Part shown: positions 43,911-54,451 of the stretch, piece after piece | Layout of the letters: each line of letters opens with the position of its first letter | Numbering within the stretch: the stretch's first letter is position 1 | NCBI GenBank assembly: GCA_963743875.1 | Contig: CAVURM010000001.1 | Span: 310,001 to 374,000 of the forward strand | From: RHKX01 sp963743875 | Lineage (GTDB): Bacteria > Actinomycetota > Thermoleophilia > Solirubrobacterales > 70-9 | Length of the DNA stretch: 64,000 bases | Direction: 5' to 3' | The notes under the pieces: model-generated | What the model was told of the DNA's origin: nothing | The model's input: the letters and a program-made list of their open reading frames with translations, nothing else | Database searches by the model: none | Position numbers and translations under genes: made by a program

Positions 43911-44008
43911 CGGTCGCGGAGCCCTGCCGTCGTTGCAGGAAAGCAGGTGGACCGGCGCCCCATCGATCGGTGCCGGCTCCTGATTCACCGGTCACCGGTA
44001 CCGATTTT
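43893..44008 (+). promoter_or_regulatory. Attenuator-like leader with mutually exclusive hairpins before cimA
   Basis: Hairpin 1: GGCTCCGC (43893-43900) with GCGGAGCC (43916-43923), extended inside by CCGC/GCGG. Hairpin 2 (antiterminator): CCGGCGCC (43952-43959) with GGTGCCGG (43969-43976), flanked by CAGG/CCTG. Hairpin 3 (terminator): ATCGGTGCCGG (43966-43976) with CCGGTACCGAT (43995-44005) and TTTT, 21 nt before the TTG of cimA. Hairpins 2 and 3 share an arm and cannot coexist. Confidence 0.6.
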
Positions 44009-44028
44009 AACGAGAAGGATCAACTCCC

Positions 44029-45609
44029 TTGAGCAAGGTTCAGCTTTACGACACCACGTTGCGCGACGGCATGCAGGGCCAGGGCATGTCGCTGTCGGCC
44101 CCCGAGAAGGTCCGGGTCGTCGAGGCTCTCGATCGCCTCGGGGTCCAGTTCATCGAGGCCGGATTTCCGGACTCGAACCCGAAGGACCTGGAGCTCTTCG
44201 GGCTGCTGGAGACGGTCCCGCTGGAGCAGGCGACCGTCTGTGCCTTCGGCATGACTCGAAGGCGGGATCGCGAAGCGGCCGACGATCCGGGACTGGGCGC
44301 GCTGGCGAGCTGCTTCGCACCGGTGGTGACGCTGGTCGGCAAGACGTGGTCGCTGCACCTTGACAAGGTGACCAGGGTGACCCGAGACGAGAACCTGGCG
44401 ATGATCGCCGACTCGGTCCGCTTCTGCGTCGAGTCGGGCAAACGGGTGATCTACGACCCCGAGCACTTCTTCGACGGTTGGCGGGACGACCCCGGATACG
44501 CGATGGAGTGCCTCCACGCGGCGGTCGATGCGGGGGCCGAGAACGTGACCCTCTGCGACACGAACGGGTCCAGCCTCCCGCATGAGATCGAGGCGGCCAC
44601 GGCCGCCGTCGTCGCGGCGTTGACTCAGTCCGGCAGCACTGCGAGCGTCGGCATCCACACCCACAACGACGCGGAATGCGGCGTCGCCAACTCGCTGGCA
44701 GCGGTGCGTGCCGGCGCGACCCTCGTCCAGGGCACGATGAACGGCTACGGAGAGCGCACCGGTAACGCCAACCTGGTGTCGATCCTGCCCGCGCTGCAGC
44801 TGAAGATGGGCTACGAGTGCGTCGCCCCCGAACGCCTGGAGCTGCTGACGGAGACCGCCCACCTGGTCGACGAGATCTGCAACCTGGCGCCGGATCCCTC
44901 TCAGCCGTACGTCGGCCGTAACGCATTCGCCCACAAGGGCGGGATGCATGCCGCGGGGGTCGAGGCGGATGCCAGGACGTTCGAACACATGGATCCGAAG
45001 GCCGTCGGCAACAGCCGCGAGATCCTGATCTCGGAACTGGCCGGCCGTGGATCCGTCATCGCCCGTGCAGACCGCGCCGGGATCGAGCTCGACGACGATG
45101 CGGTCCGGCGCTCGATCGAGAAGATCAAGGAGCGCGAGCATCGCGGCTACTCATACGAGGCAGCCGATGCGTCCTTCGAGTTGCTCCTCCGCCAGGAGGG
45201 CGGGAGCTACGAGCCGCTCTTCCGGCTCGAAAGCTTCCGGGTCGTGACCGAGAAGCGGGCCGACGGCGTGGTCGAAACCGAGGCGACGATCAGGCTCTGG
45301 ATCGGTGAGGAGCGATATCTCCGAACGGCCGAGGGAAACGGCCCCGTCAACGCCCTCGATCGGGCGCTGCGGGCGGCGATCACGGAGCGGCATCCCGAGA
45401 TTGCCCAGATCGAGCTGACCAACTTCAAGGTCAGAATCCTCGATGAGCACCACGGCACCGGCTCGGTGACCCGCGTCTTGCTCGATTCCTCGGACGGCTC
45501 GCGCTCCTGGAGCTCGCTCGGCGTATCCGAGAATGTGATCGAAGCGTCCTGGGAGGCCTTGGTCGACTCGCTCGAGTACGCCTTCCAGCCGATCCGGACG
45601 CCGCGATGA
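44029..45609 (+). CDS. cimA: (R)-Citramalate synthase
   Basis: A 526-residue acyltransferase of the LeuA superfamily, condensing acetyl-CoA with pyruvate to citramalate, from which LeuCD and LeuB lead to 2-oxobutyrate and isoleucine. QLYDTTLRDGMQGQGMSLS, EAGFPDSNPKDLELF, the metal motif GIHTHNDAECGVANSLAAV, NGYGERTGNANL, and HKGGMHAAGV separate it from LeuA (DTTLRDGEQ, HESGIHQDG). The C-terminal 160 residues are the regulatory domain. TTG start with AGAAGGA about 9 nt upstream. Implies isoleucine made without threonine deaminase, or in addition to it. Homocitrate synthase is less likely. Confidence 0.92.
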   Translation: MSKVQLYDTTLRDGMQGQGMSLSAPEKVRVVEALDRLGVQFIEAGFPDSNPKDLELFGLLETVPLEQATVCAFGMTRRRDREAADDPGLGALASCFAPVVTLVGKTWSLHLDKVTRVTRDENLAMIADSVRFCVESGKRVIYDPEHFFDGWRDDPGYAMECLHAAVDAGAENVTLCDTNGSSLPHEIEAATAAVVAALTQSGSTASVGIHTHNDAECGVANSLAAVRAGATLVQGTMNGYGERTGNANLVSILPALQLKMGYECVAPERLELLTETAHLVDEICNLAPDPSQPYVGRNAFAHKGGMHAAGVEADARTFEHMDPKAVGNSREILISELAGRGSVIARADRAGIELDDDAVRRSIEKIKEREHRGYSYEAADASFELLLRQEGGSYEPLFRLESFRVVTEKRADGVVETEATIRLWIGEERYLRTAEGNGPVNALDRALRAAITERHPEIAQIELTNFKVRILDEHHGTGSVTRVLLDSSDGSRSWSSLGVSENVIEASWEALVDSLEYAFQPIRTPR

Positions 45610-46772
45610 GCACTGAGCGGATCCCGCTCGCCCGGCCGGTTCTCGGGGCTCGGGAGGAGGAGTTGGTGCTCGAGGTGCTGCGGTCGGGGTTGCTCTCTCT
45701 GGGACCGATGCTGCCCCGATTCGAGGCCGATTTCGCAGCCCGCATCGGGGTTGAAGCCGAGCAGGCGGTCGCGGTCTCGAGCGGGACCGCGGCGTTGCAC
45801 CTTGCCGTGCGCGAGTTCGGCTGGGGCGCCGGCGACGAGGTCGTGACGACGCCGCTCAGCTTCATCGCGTCGTCGAACTGCATCCTGTTTGAGGGCGCGA
45901 CGCCGGTCTTCTGCGACGTTGATCCAGCCACTCTCACGCTCGATCCGTCGGCCCTCGCAGCCGCGGTCGGCGATGCAACCGCCGGGATCCTGCCGGTCCA
46001 CATCTTCGGCTTCCCGACGGAGATGGATGAGCTCGAGCGGGTTGCCGCCCGTAATGGGCTCGGCGTGGTCGAGGACGCCGCCGAGGCGCTCGGCGCCGCC
46101 TATTCAGACGGCCGCCAGGTCGGCACGCGAGGTAATCCCGCCGTCTTCGCTTTCTACGCGAACAAGCAGATGACGACGGGGGAGGGCGGCATGCTGGTTT
46201 CCGGAAGCCCGGAAGCTGCCGCAATCGCCCGCAGCGAACGAAACCAGGGCCGAGCGCCGGGGATGAAGTTCATGGACCACGAGCGGCTCGGCTTCAACTA
46301 CCGGTTGACCGACATCCAGGCAGCACTCGGGGTGGCGCAGCTCGAGCGGCTCGACGCGATGCTGGATGCCCGGGCGACGATTGCCGCCGACTACACGGCC
46401 CGTTTCGCCGCGATCGGAGCGGCCGAGCCCGGCGCCGGTGATCCTGACGACCTCGTCCTGCCGCTAGCCGATCGCGGTGCCGAACGCCGGAGTTGGTTCG
46501 TCTACATCCTGCGGCTGCCGAAGACGGTCGATCGCGACGGCGTGATCGCCGAGCTCGACCGTCGTGGCATCGACGCACGTCCGTATCTGCCGTGCATTCA
46601 CCGGTTCGGCTTCTACCGCGAGAAGTTCGGCATCCGGGAGGGTCAGTTTCCCGTTGCCGAGGACTTCTCTCGACGGTCGTTGGCGCTGCCGTTCTACCCG
46701 GGACTTCCCGAGGCCTCGATCGATCGGGTCGTTGCCGAGCTCTCCGCAATCCTCGGCCGTGCGCCGAGCTGA
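45606..46772 (+). CDS. DegT/DnrJ/EryC1/StrS-family aminotransferase
   Basis: A 388-residue PLP enzyme acting on keto-sugars in related proteins. IPLARPVLGAREEELVLEVLRSGLLSLGP, SSGTAALHLAV, VFCDVDPATLTLDP, VEDAAEALGA, PLP Lys in FYANKQMTTGEGGML, FNYRLTDIQAALG, and RPYLPCIHRFGFYRE are the family sequence. It overlaps cimA by 4 bp, unusual company for a cell-surface sugar enzyme; no other nucleotide-sugar genes are near, so its substrate is open. Confidence 0.88.
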   Translation: MSTERIPLARPVLGAREEELVLEVLRSGLLSLGPMLPRFEADFAARIGVEAEQAVAVSSGTAALHLAVREFGWGAGDEVVTTPLSFIASSNCILFEGATPVFCDVDPATLTLDPSALAAAVGDATAGILPVHIFGFPTEMDELERVAARNGLGVVEDAAEALGAAYSDGRQVGTRGNPAVFAFYANKQMTTGEGGMLVSGSPEAAAIARSERNQGRAPGMKFMDHERLGFNYRLTDIQAALGVAQLERLDAMLDARATIAADYTARFAAIGAAEPGAGDPDDLVLPLADRGAERRSWFVYILRLPKTVDRDGVIAELDRRGIDARPYLPCIHRFGFYREKFGIREGQFPVAEDFSRRSLALPFYPGLPEASIDRVVAELSAILGRAPS

Positions 46773-46785
46773 TCCGGTCCGTTCA

Positions 46786-46791
46786 TAGACT
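46786..46791 (+). promoter_or_regulatory. -10 element of argH, leaderless arrangement
   Basis: TAGACT ends 6 nt before the argH ATG at 46798, following the stop of the DegT-family gene by 14 nt. Confidence 0.4.
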
Positions 46792-46797
46792 GCCGGC

Positions 46798-48165
46798 ATG
46801 TCTCGCTTCGAGCAGGAACCCGATCCCGTCTTCTGGGAGCTCAATGCGTCGCTGAGCTTCGACCGCAGGCTGGCGCCGTACGACATCCGTCAATCACGGG
46901 CTCACGCCCGCGCACTGCTCGGCGCGGGAGTCCTCAATCAGGATGAGCTCGATCAACTGATCGCGGGCCTCGATCGGGTCGAGGCCGAGGTCGAATCGGG
47001 CCGATTCCCATTCGAGCCGAGTGATGAGGACATCCATATGGCGATCGAACGGCGCCTGACCGAGATCGTCGGCAGGGTCGGGGGCAAGATCCACACCGGC
47101 CGTTCCCGCAACGATCAGGTCGCGACCGACCTGGCGCTCTACGTCGGCGAGCGCGCCGGGGTCGCCGGAGGCCTGATCCGCAATTGCCTGTCGGCGATCC
47201 TCGATCTCGCAACCGAGCACCGGGATGTACGCCTCCCCGGCTATACCCACCTCCAGCGCGCCCAGCCGGTCTCGCTCGGTCACCACCTGCTCGCCTGGTT
47301 CTGGATGCTGTGGCGTGACGTCGACCGATTCGCCGCAGCGAGCCGAGCCGCCGGCCGGATGCCGCTGGGCTCCGGAGCCCTCGCCGGCCTCAACTGGGAC
47401 ATCGACCGGGAGGCAGTGGCCTCCGAACTCGGCTTCGACGGCATCGTCGAGAACTCGATCGACGGCGTCTCCAACCGCGATTTCGCCCTCGACTACCTCG
47501 GCGCGGCCTCGGTCTGCGCCACCCACCTGTCGCGGATCGGCGCCGAGATCGTCCTCTGGTCGACGAGTGAGTTCGGTTTCTGCAAGCCCGCTGAGGAGTT
47601 CTCGTCGGGGTCTTCGATCATGCCCCAGAAGATGAACCCCGACGCCGCCGAGCTGCTCCGCGCCAAGGCCCCGCGCGTGCTGGCGGCCCAGGCGACCCTC
47701 GCCGGCGTTCTGCACGGCCTGCCGCTGGCCTACAGCAAGGATCTGCAGGAGGACAAGGAGCCGCTGTTCGATGCGGCCGACACGATCGAGCTCTGCCTGC
47801 AGGCGCTCGCCGGGATGCTCCCGGGCATTCGCTTCGATCGTGAGCGCATGGCCGAGGCGGCTTCCGACGAGATGGCGGCTGCGACCGATATCGCGGATCT
47901 GCTGGTCCGCCGTGGCTTGCCGTTTCGGGAGGCCCACGGCGTCGTCGGCGGCCTGGTCCGCCACGCGCTCGACGAGGGGATCGACCTCTCCGAGATTTCC
48001 GTCGAGCAGCTGGCCGGATTCTCCGAGCTACTCGACGACGAGTACTACGAGGTCCTCGCCGAGGGGTCCTGGCTGGATTCCAAGCTCTCGCGCGGAGGGA
48101 CGTCGGCCTCGGCCGTCTCCAAGCAGCTCGAGCTCGCCGCGGCGAGCCTCGACTCGCTGGGGTGA
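46798..48165 (+). CDS. argH: Argininosuccinate lyase
   Basis: A 455-residue tetrameric lyase splitting argininosuccinate to arginine and fumarate. FWELNASLSFDRRLAPYDIRQSRAHA, EDIHMAIERRLTEIVGRVGGKIHTGRSRNDQVATDLALY, PGYTHLQRAQPVSLGHHLLAW, and the catalytic flexible loop SGSSIMPQKMNPDAAEL are diagnostic. No other arg gene is in the window. Its stop overlaps the next gene's GTG by 4 bp; argH near a 3-methyladenine glycosylase and tyrS is a recurring actinobacterial neighbourhood. Confidence 0.97.
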   Translation: MSRFEQEPDPVFWELNASLSFDRRLAPYDIRQSRAHARALLGAGVLNQDELDQLIAGLDRVEAEVESGRFPFEPSDEDIHMAIERRLTEIVGRVGGKIHTGRSRNDQVATDLALYVGERAGVAGGLIRNCLSAILDLATEHRDVRLPGYTHLQRAQPVSLGHHLLAWFWMLWRDVDRFAAASRAAGRMPLGSGALAGLNWDIDREAVASELGFDGIVENSIDGVSNRDFALDYLGAASVCATHLSRIGAEIVLWSTSEFGFCKPAEEFSSGSSIMPQKMNPDAAELLRAKAPRVLAAQATLAGVLHGLPLAYSKDLQEDKEPLFDAADTIELCLQALAGMLPGIRFDRERMAEAASDEMAAATDIADLLVRRGLPFREAHGVVGGLVRHALDEGIDLSEISVEQLAGFSELLDDEYYEVLAEGSWLDSKLSRGGTSASAVSKQLELAAASLDSLG

Positions 48166-48764
48166 GGGGCGGCGCTCGCCAGGTGGGCTCCGTGGGCGCG
48201 GCGCTGGAGGTCCCGTTCTTCGACCGCCCACCGCGGCAGGTGGCCGTGGACCTGATCGGCTGCACATTGCTCCACCAAGGCGTGGGCGGTCGCATCGTCG
48301 AGACCGAGGCGTACGAGCGAGACGACCCAGCCTGCCACGCGTACTCCGGGCCGACGGCGCGCAACGCCCCGCTCTTCGGCCCCGCTGCCCGAGTCTACGT
48401 TTACACCTGTTACGGGATTCACTCCATGTTCAACGTGGTGACCGATGCCGACGGGGTTGCTGCGGCGGTTCTGATCCGGGCCCTCGAGCCGACGCACGGA
48501 CTCGACGTGATGCGCGAGCGGCGCGGGGTACGGGGAATCCGCGAGCTCTGCTCGGGCCCGGGAAAGCTCTGTGAGGCCCTCCGCATCGGGACGTCCGCCA
48601 CCGGGACCCGCGCGATCGACGCGCCCTTCGCATTCCAGGGACGTCCGCAGCGGGAGAGCTTCGAGGTGGTGGCCGGACCTCGGATCGGGTTGACCAAGGC
48701 CGTGGACCTACCCTGGCGATACTGCCTCCGCCGCAGCCGCTATCTGTCCCGGCCGGAAGGCTGA
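48162..48764 (+). CDS. mpg: 3-Methyladenine DNA glycosylase (AAG/MPG family)
   Basis: A 200-residue base-excision repair enzyme removing alkylated purines. VAVDLIGCTLL, the active-site Glu in RIVETEAYERDDPACHAYSGPTARN, ARVYVYTCYGIHSMFNVV, VLIRALEP and LCSGPGKLCEALRI match the AAG family. GTG start inside the argH stop. It converges tightly on the penicillin-binding protein gene (3 bp gap), so no separate terminator fits between. Confidence 0.93.
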   Translation: MRGGARQVGSVGAALEVPFFDRPPRQVAVDLIGCTLLHQGVGGRIVETEAYERDDPACHAYSGPTARNAPLFGPAARVYVYTCYGIHSMFNVVTDADGVAAAVLIRALEPTHGLDVMRERRGVRGIRELCSGPGKLCEALRIGTSATGTRAIDAPFAFQGRPQRESFEVVAGPRIGLTKAVDLPWRYCLRRSRYLSRPEG

Positions 48765-48767
48765 GCG

Positions 48768-51221
48768 CTACGGGGTGGTTCCGCCGCCGGTGTCGGCCGG
48801 CGCCACCGGCGTTGGAGCGGGCGCGGGGGCCGGCTCTGGGGCAGGTGCGACCGGCGCGGGTGCAACCGGCGCGGGGGTCACCGGTGTCGGCGTCACCGGC
48901 GCGACGTAGGTATCGGTGGTCGCGTCGGTCGTATCGGTCCCCTCGCCCGCCTCACGAGAGGCCTGAAGCGCGTCCCAGGCTGTGACTACGTCGTTCCAGA
49001 TCAGCGTCGGGATCGTGCCGCCGTCGACCGGAAGGCCGCCGAACTCGGTGGTCATCGGGGTGGAGCCGTCCGGGTATCCCACCCAGACCGCGACCGTGAT
49101 GTCCTCGTTCGCCCCGACGAACCACGCATCGGCGTTGTTGTCGGTGGTACCGGTTTTGCCCCAGATGTAGTCGTCGCCGACCTGGGCGCGTTCGCCCGTG
49201 CCGCTGGTGACGACTGTGTGAAGGATGTCGGTCGCCGTCTGGGCGACCGTGGGGTCGATCACCTGCTTGCTGACCTTCTCGTTTTCGCCGCTGCCGCCGA
49301 GGTTGTCAGGAACCAGGTCGTCCTCGTCGTTGGTGACCCTGTCGATTGCGACCGGTCCCTCACCGTTCCCGCGGCTTGCCTCCGTTCCGCTGATCCGGGC
49401 GCCGCCGTTGGCGAGCGTGTTGTAGGCGTAGGCCATCTCCAGCGGGGTGACGCCGTTCTCGAGGCCGCCGAGGATCAGGGCCGGGTTGTCGTCGAGCGTC
49501 GAGGTGATCCCCAAATCGTGCGCGGTCTTGACGATGTCGTTCAGCCCGACCTCGAGGCCGAGCTGCGCGTAGACCGAGTTGTCTGAGTAGGTCGTCGCAG
49601 TCGCGATCGAGGCGCTGCCGAGGTAGTTGTCGTCGTAGTTGTTGACCTTGAAGGTGTCGGTGACATCCTTCAACTTGCCGCTCTTGGTCTCGATCTGCGC
49701 CTCGAACGGGAGCTCCTGCGGGGCCGACTCGAAGACCTCGTCGGGGGAGTGTCCCTCACGCAGTGCGGTGACCAGGGTGAACGGCTTGAACGAGGAGCCG
49801 GGCTGACGTTGACCGTTGGTTGCGAGGTTGAACGGGCTGGTCGCGAAATCCTGACCGCCGACCATCGCCAGCACCTCGCCGCTGCCGTTGTCGATCGCGA
49901 CCACGGCCGATGTCGGTCCGAGGCCGGAGAGGTTGTCGGATACAGCCTGGTTGGCGGCATTCTGGAGATCGAGATCGAGCGTCGACTTGATCTGGAGCCC
50001 ACCGCCGAATGCCTGCCCCGCCCCGTACTTGTCGACGATCTGCTGGCGCAGCCAGTCGGTGAAATAGGGAGCTTCAGACTCCTCGGTCGGTGGGCTGATC
50101 TCGCCCTTCTCGGGAACCGGGGAATCGAGCAGCGCCTGGAAGTCCTCGTCGCTCACCTCGAGCACGCCCTGTTCGCGCATCTTCTCCAGTACGACGTTGC
50201 GCTGGGCCGTCGAGTCGATCGGGTTGATGCGGGGGTCGTAGGCAGTTGGCGAGGAGATCAAGGCCGCCAGCAGCGCTGCCTCCTGCGGTTCGAGGACCTC
50301 TGCGCAGCGGTCGTCGGGGTCGCCGCAGCCGGGGTGGGCGGTTTCGAAGTAGGTCCGAGCGGCGGCCTCGACCCCGTAGGCCCCGTTTCCGAAGTAGATG
50401 TTGTTGAGGTAGTTGGTGAGGATCTTGTCCTTCGACCACTGCCGTTCGATCTGGTAGGCGAGCGCCGCCTCGCGCAGCTTCTGCAGCACCGTGCGGCTGC
50501 CCTGCGCCTCGAGCGCGTTCTTGACGAACTGCTGGGTGATCGTCGAGCCGCCCTGCACGGCTCCGCCGGCCACGATGTCCTGCTGCAGCGCCCGGGCGAT
50601 GCCGAGGAAGTCGATCCCCCGGTGCTCGTAGAAGCGCTCGTCCTCGATCGCCACGACCGCCTGTTTGATGTTCGAGGAGATCTCATCCGACTCGAGCAGG
50701 ATGCGCTTCTCGTTGCCGGTCAGCGTCGTCAACTCGGTCCCGTCGTTGGAGTAGACGACGGAGTTCTTCGCCCGGTCGTACTGGGCCCGGGCCTCGAGGT
50801 CGGGGAGGTCCTGAGCGACGGCCATCATCACGCCGAAGACCCAGGAGACCAGGGCGAGCAGGCCCAAGCCGAGGAAGACGATCACGATCCTCAACTTCTT
50901 GATCCGCGGCCTCGGTTCGGCCCCGTCGCCGTTCCGGCGCCAGCCGTCCCCGTCCCTCAGGCTCGTCAGGCGCCCGAGGATTCCCCTTCCGGACTCACGT
51001 TTCTCGGCCCTGCGCTCCGCGCGCCTCTGCTTGCGCTCGCGGGCGCGCTCGCGGGCCGCTTCCTTGGCCTGCTCACGCGGGCTCAGCTCGACGTCGCTCG
51101 AATCGCCCGGGCTCGAATCGTCGTCGGACCCAGGGGCAGCTCCCGGTTCCGGGTCGGCGGAGCCCTCCGGCACGTCGGGCTCGACTTGATCCTCGCCGTT
51201 GTTGTCTTTGCTTGGAGGCAT
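48768..51221 (-). CDS. Class A penicillin-binding protein (transglycosylase/transpeptidase)
   Basis: An 817-residue bifunctional peptidoglycan synthase. The first 110 residues are cytoplasmic and highly charged (many Arg/Glu/Lys), followed by one membrane anchor (LRIVIVFLGLGLLALVSWVFGVMMAVAQ). GT51 domain: AIEDERFYEHRGID near residue 195, QGGSTITQQFVKN, NNIYFGNGAYGVEAAA. Transpeptidase: SSFK in GSSFKPFTL near 475, SDN in TTYSDNSVYAQ, KTG in GKTGTTDNNADAW. The last 45 residues are a Pro/Ala/Val/Thr repeat likely reaching through the wall. ATG 51221 preferred; upstream frame lacks homology. Divergent from tyrS. Confidence 0.95.
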   Translation of the reverse strand: MPPSKDNNGEDQVEPDVPEGSADPEPGAAPGSDDDSSPGDSSDVELSPREQAKEAARERARERKQRRAERRAEKRESGRGILGRLTSLRDGDGWRRNGDGAEPRPRIKKLRIVIVFLGLGLLALVSWVFGVMMAVAQDLPDLEARAQYDRAKNSVVYSNDGTELTTLTGNEKRILLESDEISSNIKQAVVAIEDERFYEHRGIDFLGIARALQQDIVAGGAVQGGSTITQQFVKNALEAQGSRTVLQKLREAALAYQIERQWSKDKILTNYLNNIYFGNGAYGVEAAARTYFETAHPGCGDPDDRCAEVLEPQEAALLAALISSPTAYDPRINPIDSTAQRNVVLEKMREQGVLEVSDEDFQALLDSPVPEKGEISPPTEESEAPYFTDWLRQQIVDKYGAGQAFGGGLQIKSTLDLDLQNAANQAVSDNLSGLGPTSAVVAIDNGSGEVLAMVGGQDFATSPFNLATNGQRQPGSSFKPFTLVTALREGHSPDEVFESAPQELPFEAQIETKSGKLKDVTDTFKVNNYDDNYLGSASIATATTYSDNSVYAQLGLEVGLNDIVKTAHDLGITSTLDDNPALILGGLENGVTPLEMAYAYNTLANGGARISGTEASRGNGEGPVAIDRVTNDEDDLVPDNLGGSGENEKVSKQVIDPTVAQTATDILHTVVTSGTGERAQVGDDYIWGKTGTTDNNADAWFVGANEDITVAVWVGYPDGSTPMTTEFGGLPVDGGTIPTLIWNDVVTAWDALQASREAGEGTDTTDATTDTYVAPVTPTPVTPAPVAPAPVAPAPEPAPAPAPTPVAPADTGGGTTP

Positions 51222-51364
51222 GGAAGAGGTGGGGCCGGGGCTCAGCGCGAGTACGTAGTCCGATTGATCCGACCGGCGCGAGGGTTTGCGCGATTCACCG
51301 TCGGGTGCAGTTGGTCGGTACGTCCCACCTGCGCTTCCGTGCGCCCTCGGGCGACGGGTGAGTC

Positions 51365-51370
51365 TAGCAT
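51365..51370 (+). promoter_or_regulatory. -10 element of tyrS, leaderless arrangement
   Basis: TAGCAT ends 7 nt before the tyrS ATG. The remaining roughly 130 bp shared with the divergent PBP gene shows no T-box signature. Confidence 0.4.
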
Positions 51371-51377
51371 TGCGCCG

Positions 51378-52556
51378 ATGCGGGAATCCGGCCTCGAGGG
51401 CACCGAAGCGACGGCAGACCTGACTCTCGGGTCCGTCGATGTGCTGCCCGCCGGGGAGCTTCAGCGACGCCTCGACCGGGGCAAGCCGCTGCGGGTCAAG
51501 CTGGGCATCGACCCGACGGCACCCGACATCCACCTCGGCCATGTCGTCGTGCTCGAGAAGCTCCGGCAGTTCCAGGCCGCCGGACACGTCGCGGTGATGA
51601 TCATCGGCGACTACACCGCCCGGGTGGGCGACCCGAGCGGCCGCTCGGCATTGCGGCCGATGCTCGGCCCGGAGGAGATCGCCGCGAACGCCCGGACCTT
51701 CCAGGATCAGGCGTTCAAGATCCTCGATCCCGATCTGACCGAGGTCAGGTACAACAGCGAGTGGCTCGACATGCCCAGCGCCGAGCTGTTCGGACTGGCG
51801 CGCCGCTTCACGATCGCACGGCTGCTCGAGCGCGACGACTTCAGCAATCGGATGGCCGCCGCCGAGCCGGTCTCCCTGCTGGAGCTCCTGTACCCGGTAC
51901 TCCAGGGCTACGACTCGGTTGCGATCGACGCCGACGTGGAGATCGGCGGCACCGAACAGCGGTTCAACCTCCTGTTCGGCCGTGACGTCCAGGCGTCGTT
52001 CGGGCAGGAGCCCCAGGTGGTCATGACCCTGCCCATCCTTCCGGGCACCGACGGCATCAAGAAGATGAGCAAGTCGCTCGGCAACTACGTGGGCGTGACC
52101 GAGCCGGCCGATGAGATCTTCGGCAAGCTGATGAGCGTTCCCGACGATGCCATGGCGTTGTACTGGGAGCTCCTGTTGGGCGAGCAGCTCGATGAGAGCC
52201 GCCACCCAAACGAGGCCAAGCGCGATTTCGCCAAGCGGATCTGTGAACGGTTCGCCGGATCGGGCACGGGGGAGACGGCGGAGGCTCGTTTCAACCAGAT
52301 CCACCAGGACCGGGAGGTCCCCTCGGACATTCCCGTCCACCGGATAGCCCGAGGTGGCGATGTCCACCTGCCCGTGCTCCTGCGCGAGGCGTTCGGCGTC
52401 AGCGGTAGCGAGGCGCGCCGGCTGATCAGCCAGGGCGCCGTCAGAATCGACGGGGCAACCGTCCCCGCTGAGCAGCTCGACATGCCCAGCGACGCGCTGT
52501 CGGGTAGGGTCCTGCAGGTCGGCAGGCGCCGATTCGCACGAATCGCGACGGATTGA
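51378..52556 (+). CDS. tyrS: Tyrosyl-tRNA synthetase
   Basis: A 392-residue class Ic synthetase. The HIGH motif is HLGH (52-55) within KLGIDPTAPDIHLGHVVVLEKL, and KMSKS is in GIKKMSKSLGNYVGV near 230. The DPTAPDIHLGH wording and absence of an N-terminal YPGFDPTADSLHIG form place it in the TyrZ-like subgroup. The last 60 residues are an S4 RNA-binding domain (RRLISQGAVRIDG). ATG 51378 was chosen because all upstream open frame is antisense PBP sequence. Confidence 0.95.
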   Translation: MRESGLEGTEATADLTLGSVDVLPAGELQRRLDRGKPLRVKLGIDPTAPDIHLGHVVVLEKLRQFQAAGHVAVMIIGDYTARVGDPSGRSALRPMLGPEEIAANARTFQDQAFKILDPDLTEVRYNSEWLDMPSAELFGLARRFTIARLLERDDFSNRMAAAEPVSLLELLYPVLQGYDSVAIDADVEIGGTEQRFNLLFGRDVQASFGQEPQVVMTLPILPGTDGIKKMSKSLGNYVGVTEPADEIFGKLMSVPDDAMALYWELLLGEQLDESRHPNEAKRDFAKRICERFAGSGTGETAEARFNQIHQDREVPSDIPVHRIARGGDVHLPVLLREAFGVSGSEARRLISQGAVRIDGATVPAEQLDMPSDALSGRVLQVGRRRFARIATD

Positions 52557-52558
52557 TC

Positions 52559-52582
52559 CCACCGGCCCGAGAGGCCGGGTGG
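52559..52582 (+). terminator. tyrS terminator hairpin overlapping the rrn promoter
   Basis: CCACCGGCC and GGCCGGGTGG (one bulged base) with a 5-nt loop, starting 3 nt after the tyrS stop. Its 3' arm includes the first bases of the rrn -35 box. Confidence 0.55.
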
Positions 52583-52608
52583 ACAAGCAGCCGTCGGATC
52601 GCTATAGT
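52580..52608 (+). promoter_or_regulatory. rRNA operon promoter
   Basis: TGGACA (52580-52585), a 17-nt spacer, and TATAGT (52603-52608), the closest match to a housekeeping sigma promoter in the window. It lies about 300 bp before 16S. Confidence 0.75.
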
Positions 52609-52902
52609 GCGCGGCCGCCTTGCAGGCGCGCCGTTTCGGCTCCGGGATTACCCCGAGTCGAAGCGCGACGGTCTTTGAAAACTGAGCAGCGCATGTATCC
52701 GGAGATTTCGATCTCCGAGATGCATCGAGTCCAACCCGGTCCGTCGCCAGCGGCGCGACCGGGCATTCAATACATGAACCTGTCATGTCGGTCGTCGCCC
52801 GTGTAAGTGGCGGCCAATAGCCAAAACATGACACTCTCAGTAAGACAGAGGAGCCTCGTCGCATTGACCCGCGGCGGGGAATTAAAAACCCTCGAGTCAT
52901 TT
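52609..52902 (+). other. rRNA leader with 16S processing stem (5' half)
   Basis: No protein gene. GTCTTTGAAAACTGAGCAGCGC (split: 52671-52692) is complementary, with a few wobble or mismatched positions, to 54583-54604 downstream of 16S, forming the stem cut to release pre-16S. The same TTGAAAACTG core begins the 23S processing stem. A TTTTTTA tract directly precedes 16S. Confidence 0.6.

Positions 52903-54451
<1,549 letters not shown>

Noticed and set aside
43842..44029. Firm T-box call before cimA
   Set aside because: The bulge is one base short of the consensus, no specifier stem I pattern was recognised, and the discriminator base would not suit tRNA-Ile; kept only as an alternative.
49749..51377. 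Long open plus-strand frame continuous with tyrS, suggesting a 935-residue fusion
   Set aside because: It is the antisense of the penicillin-binding protein gene; homology to TyrRS starts at ATG 51378 and the upstream part has no domain.
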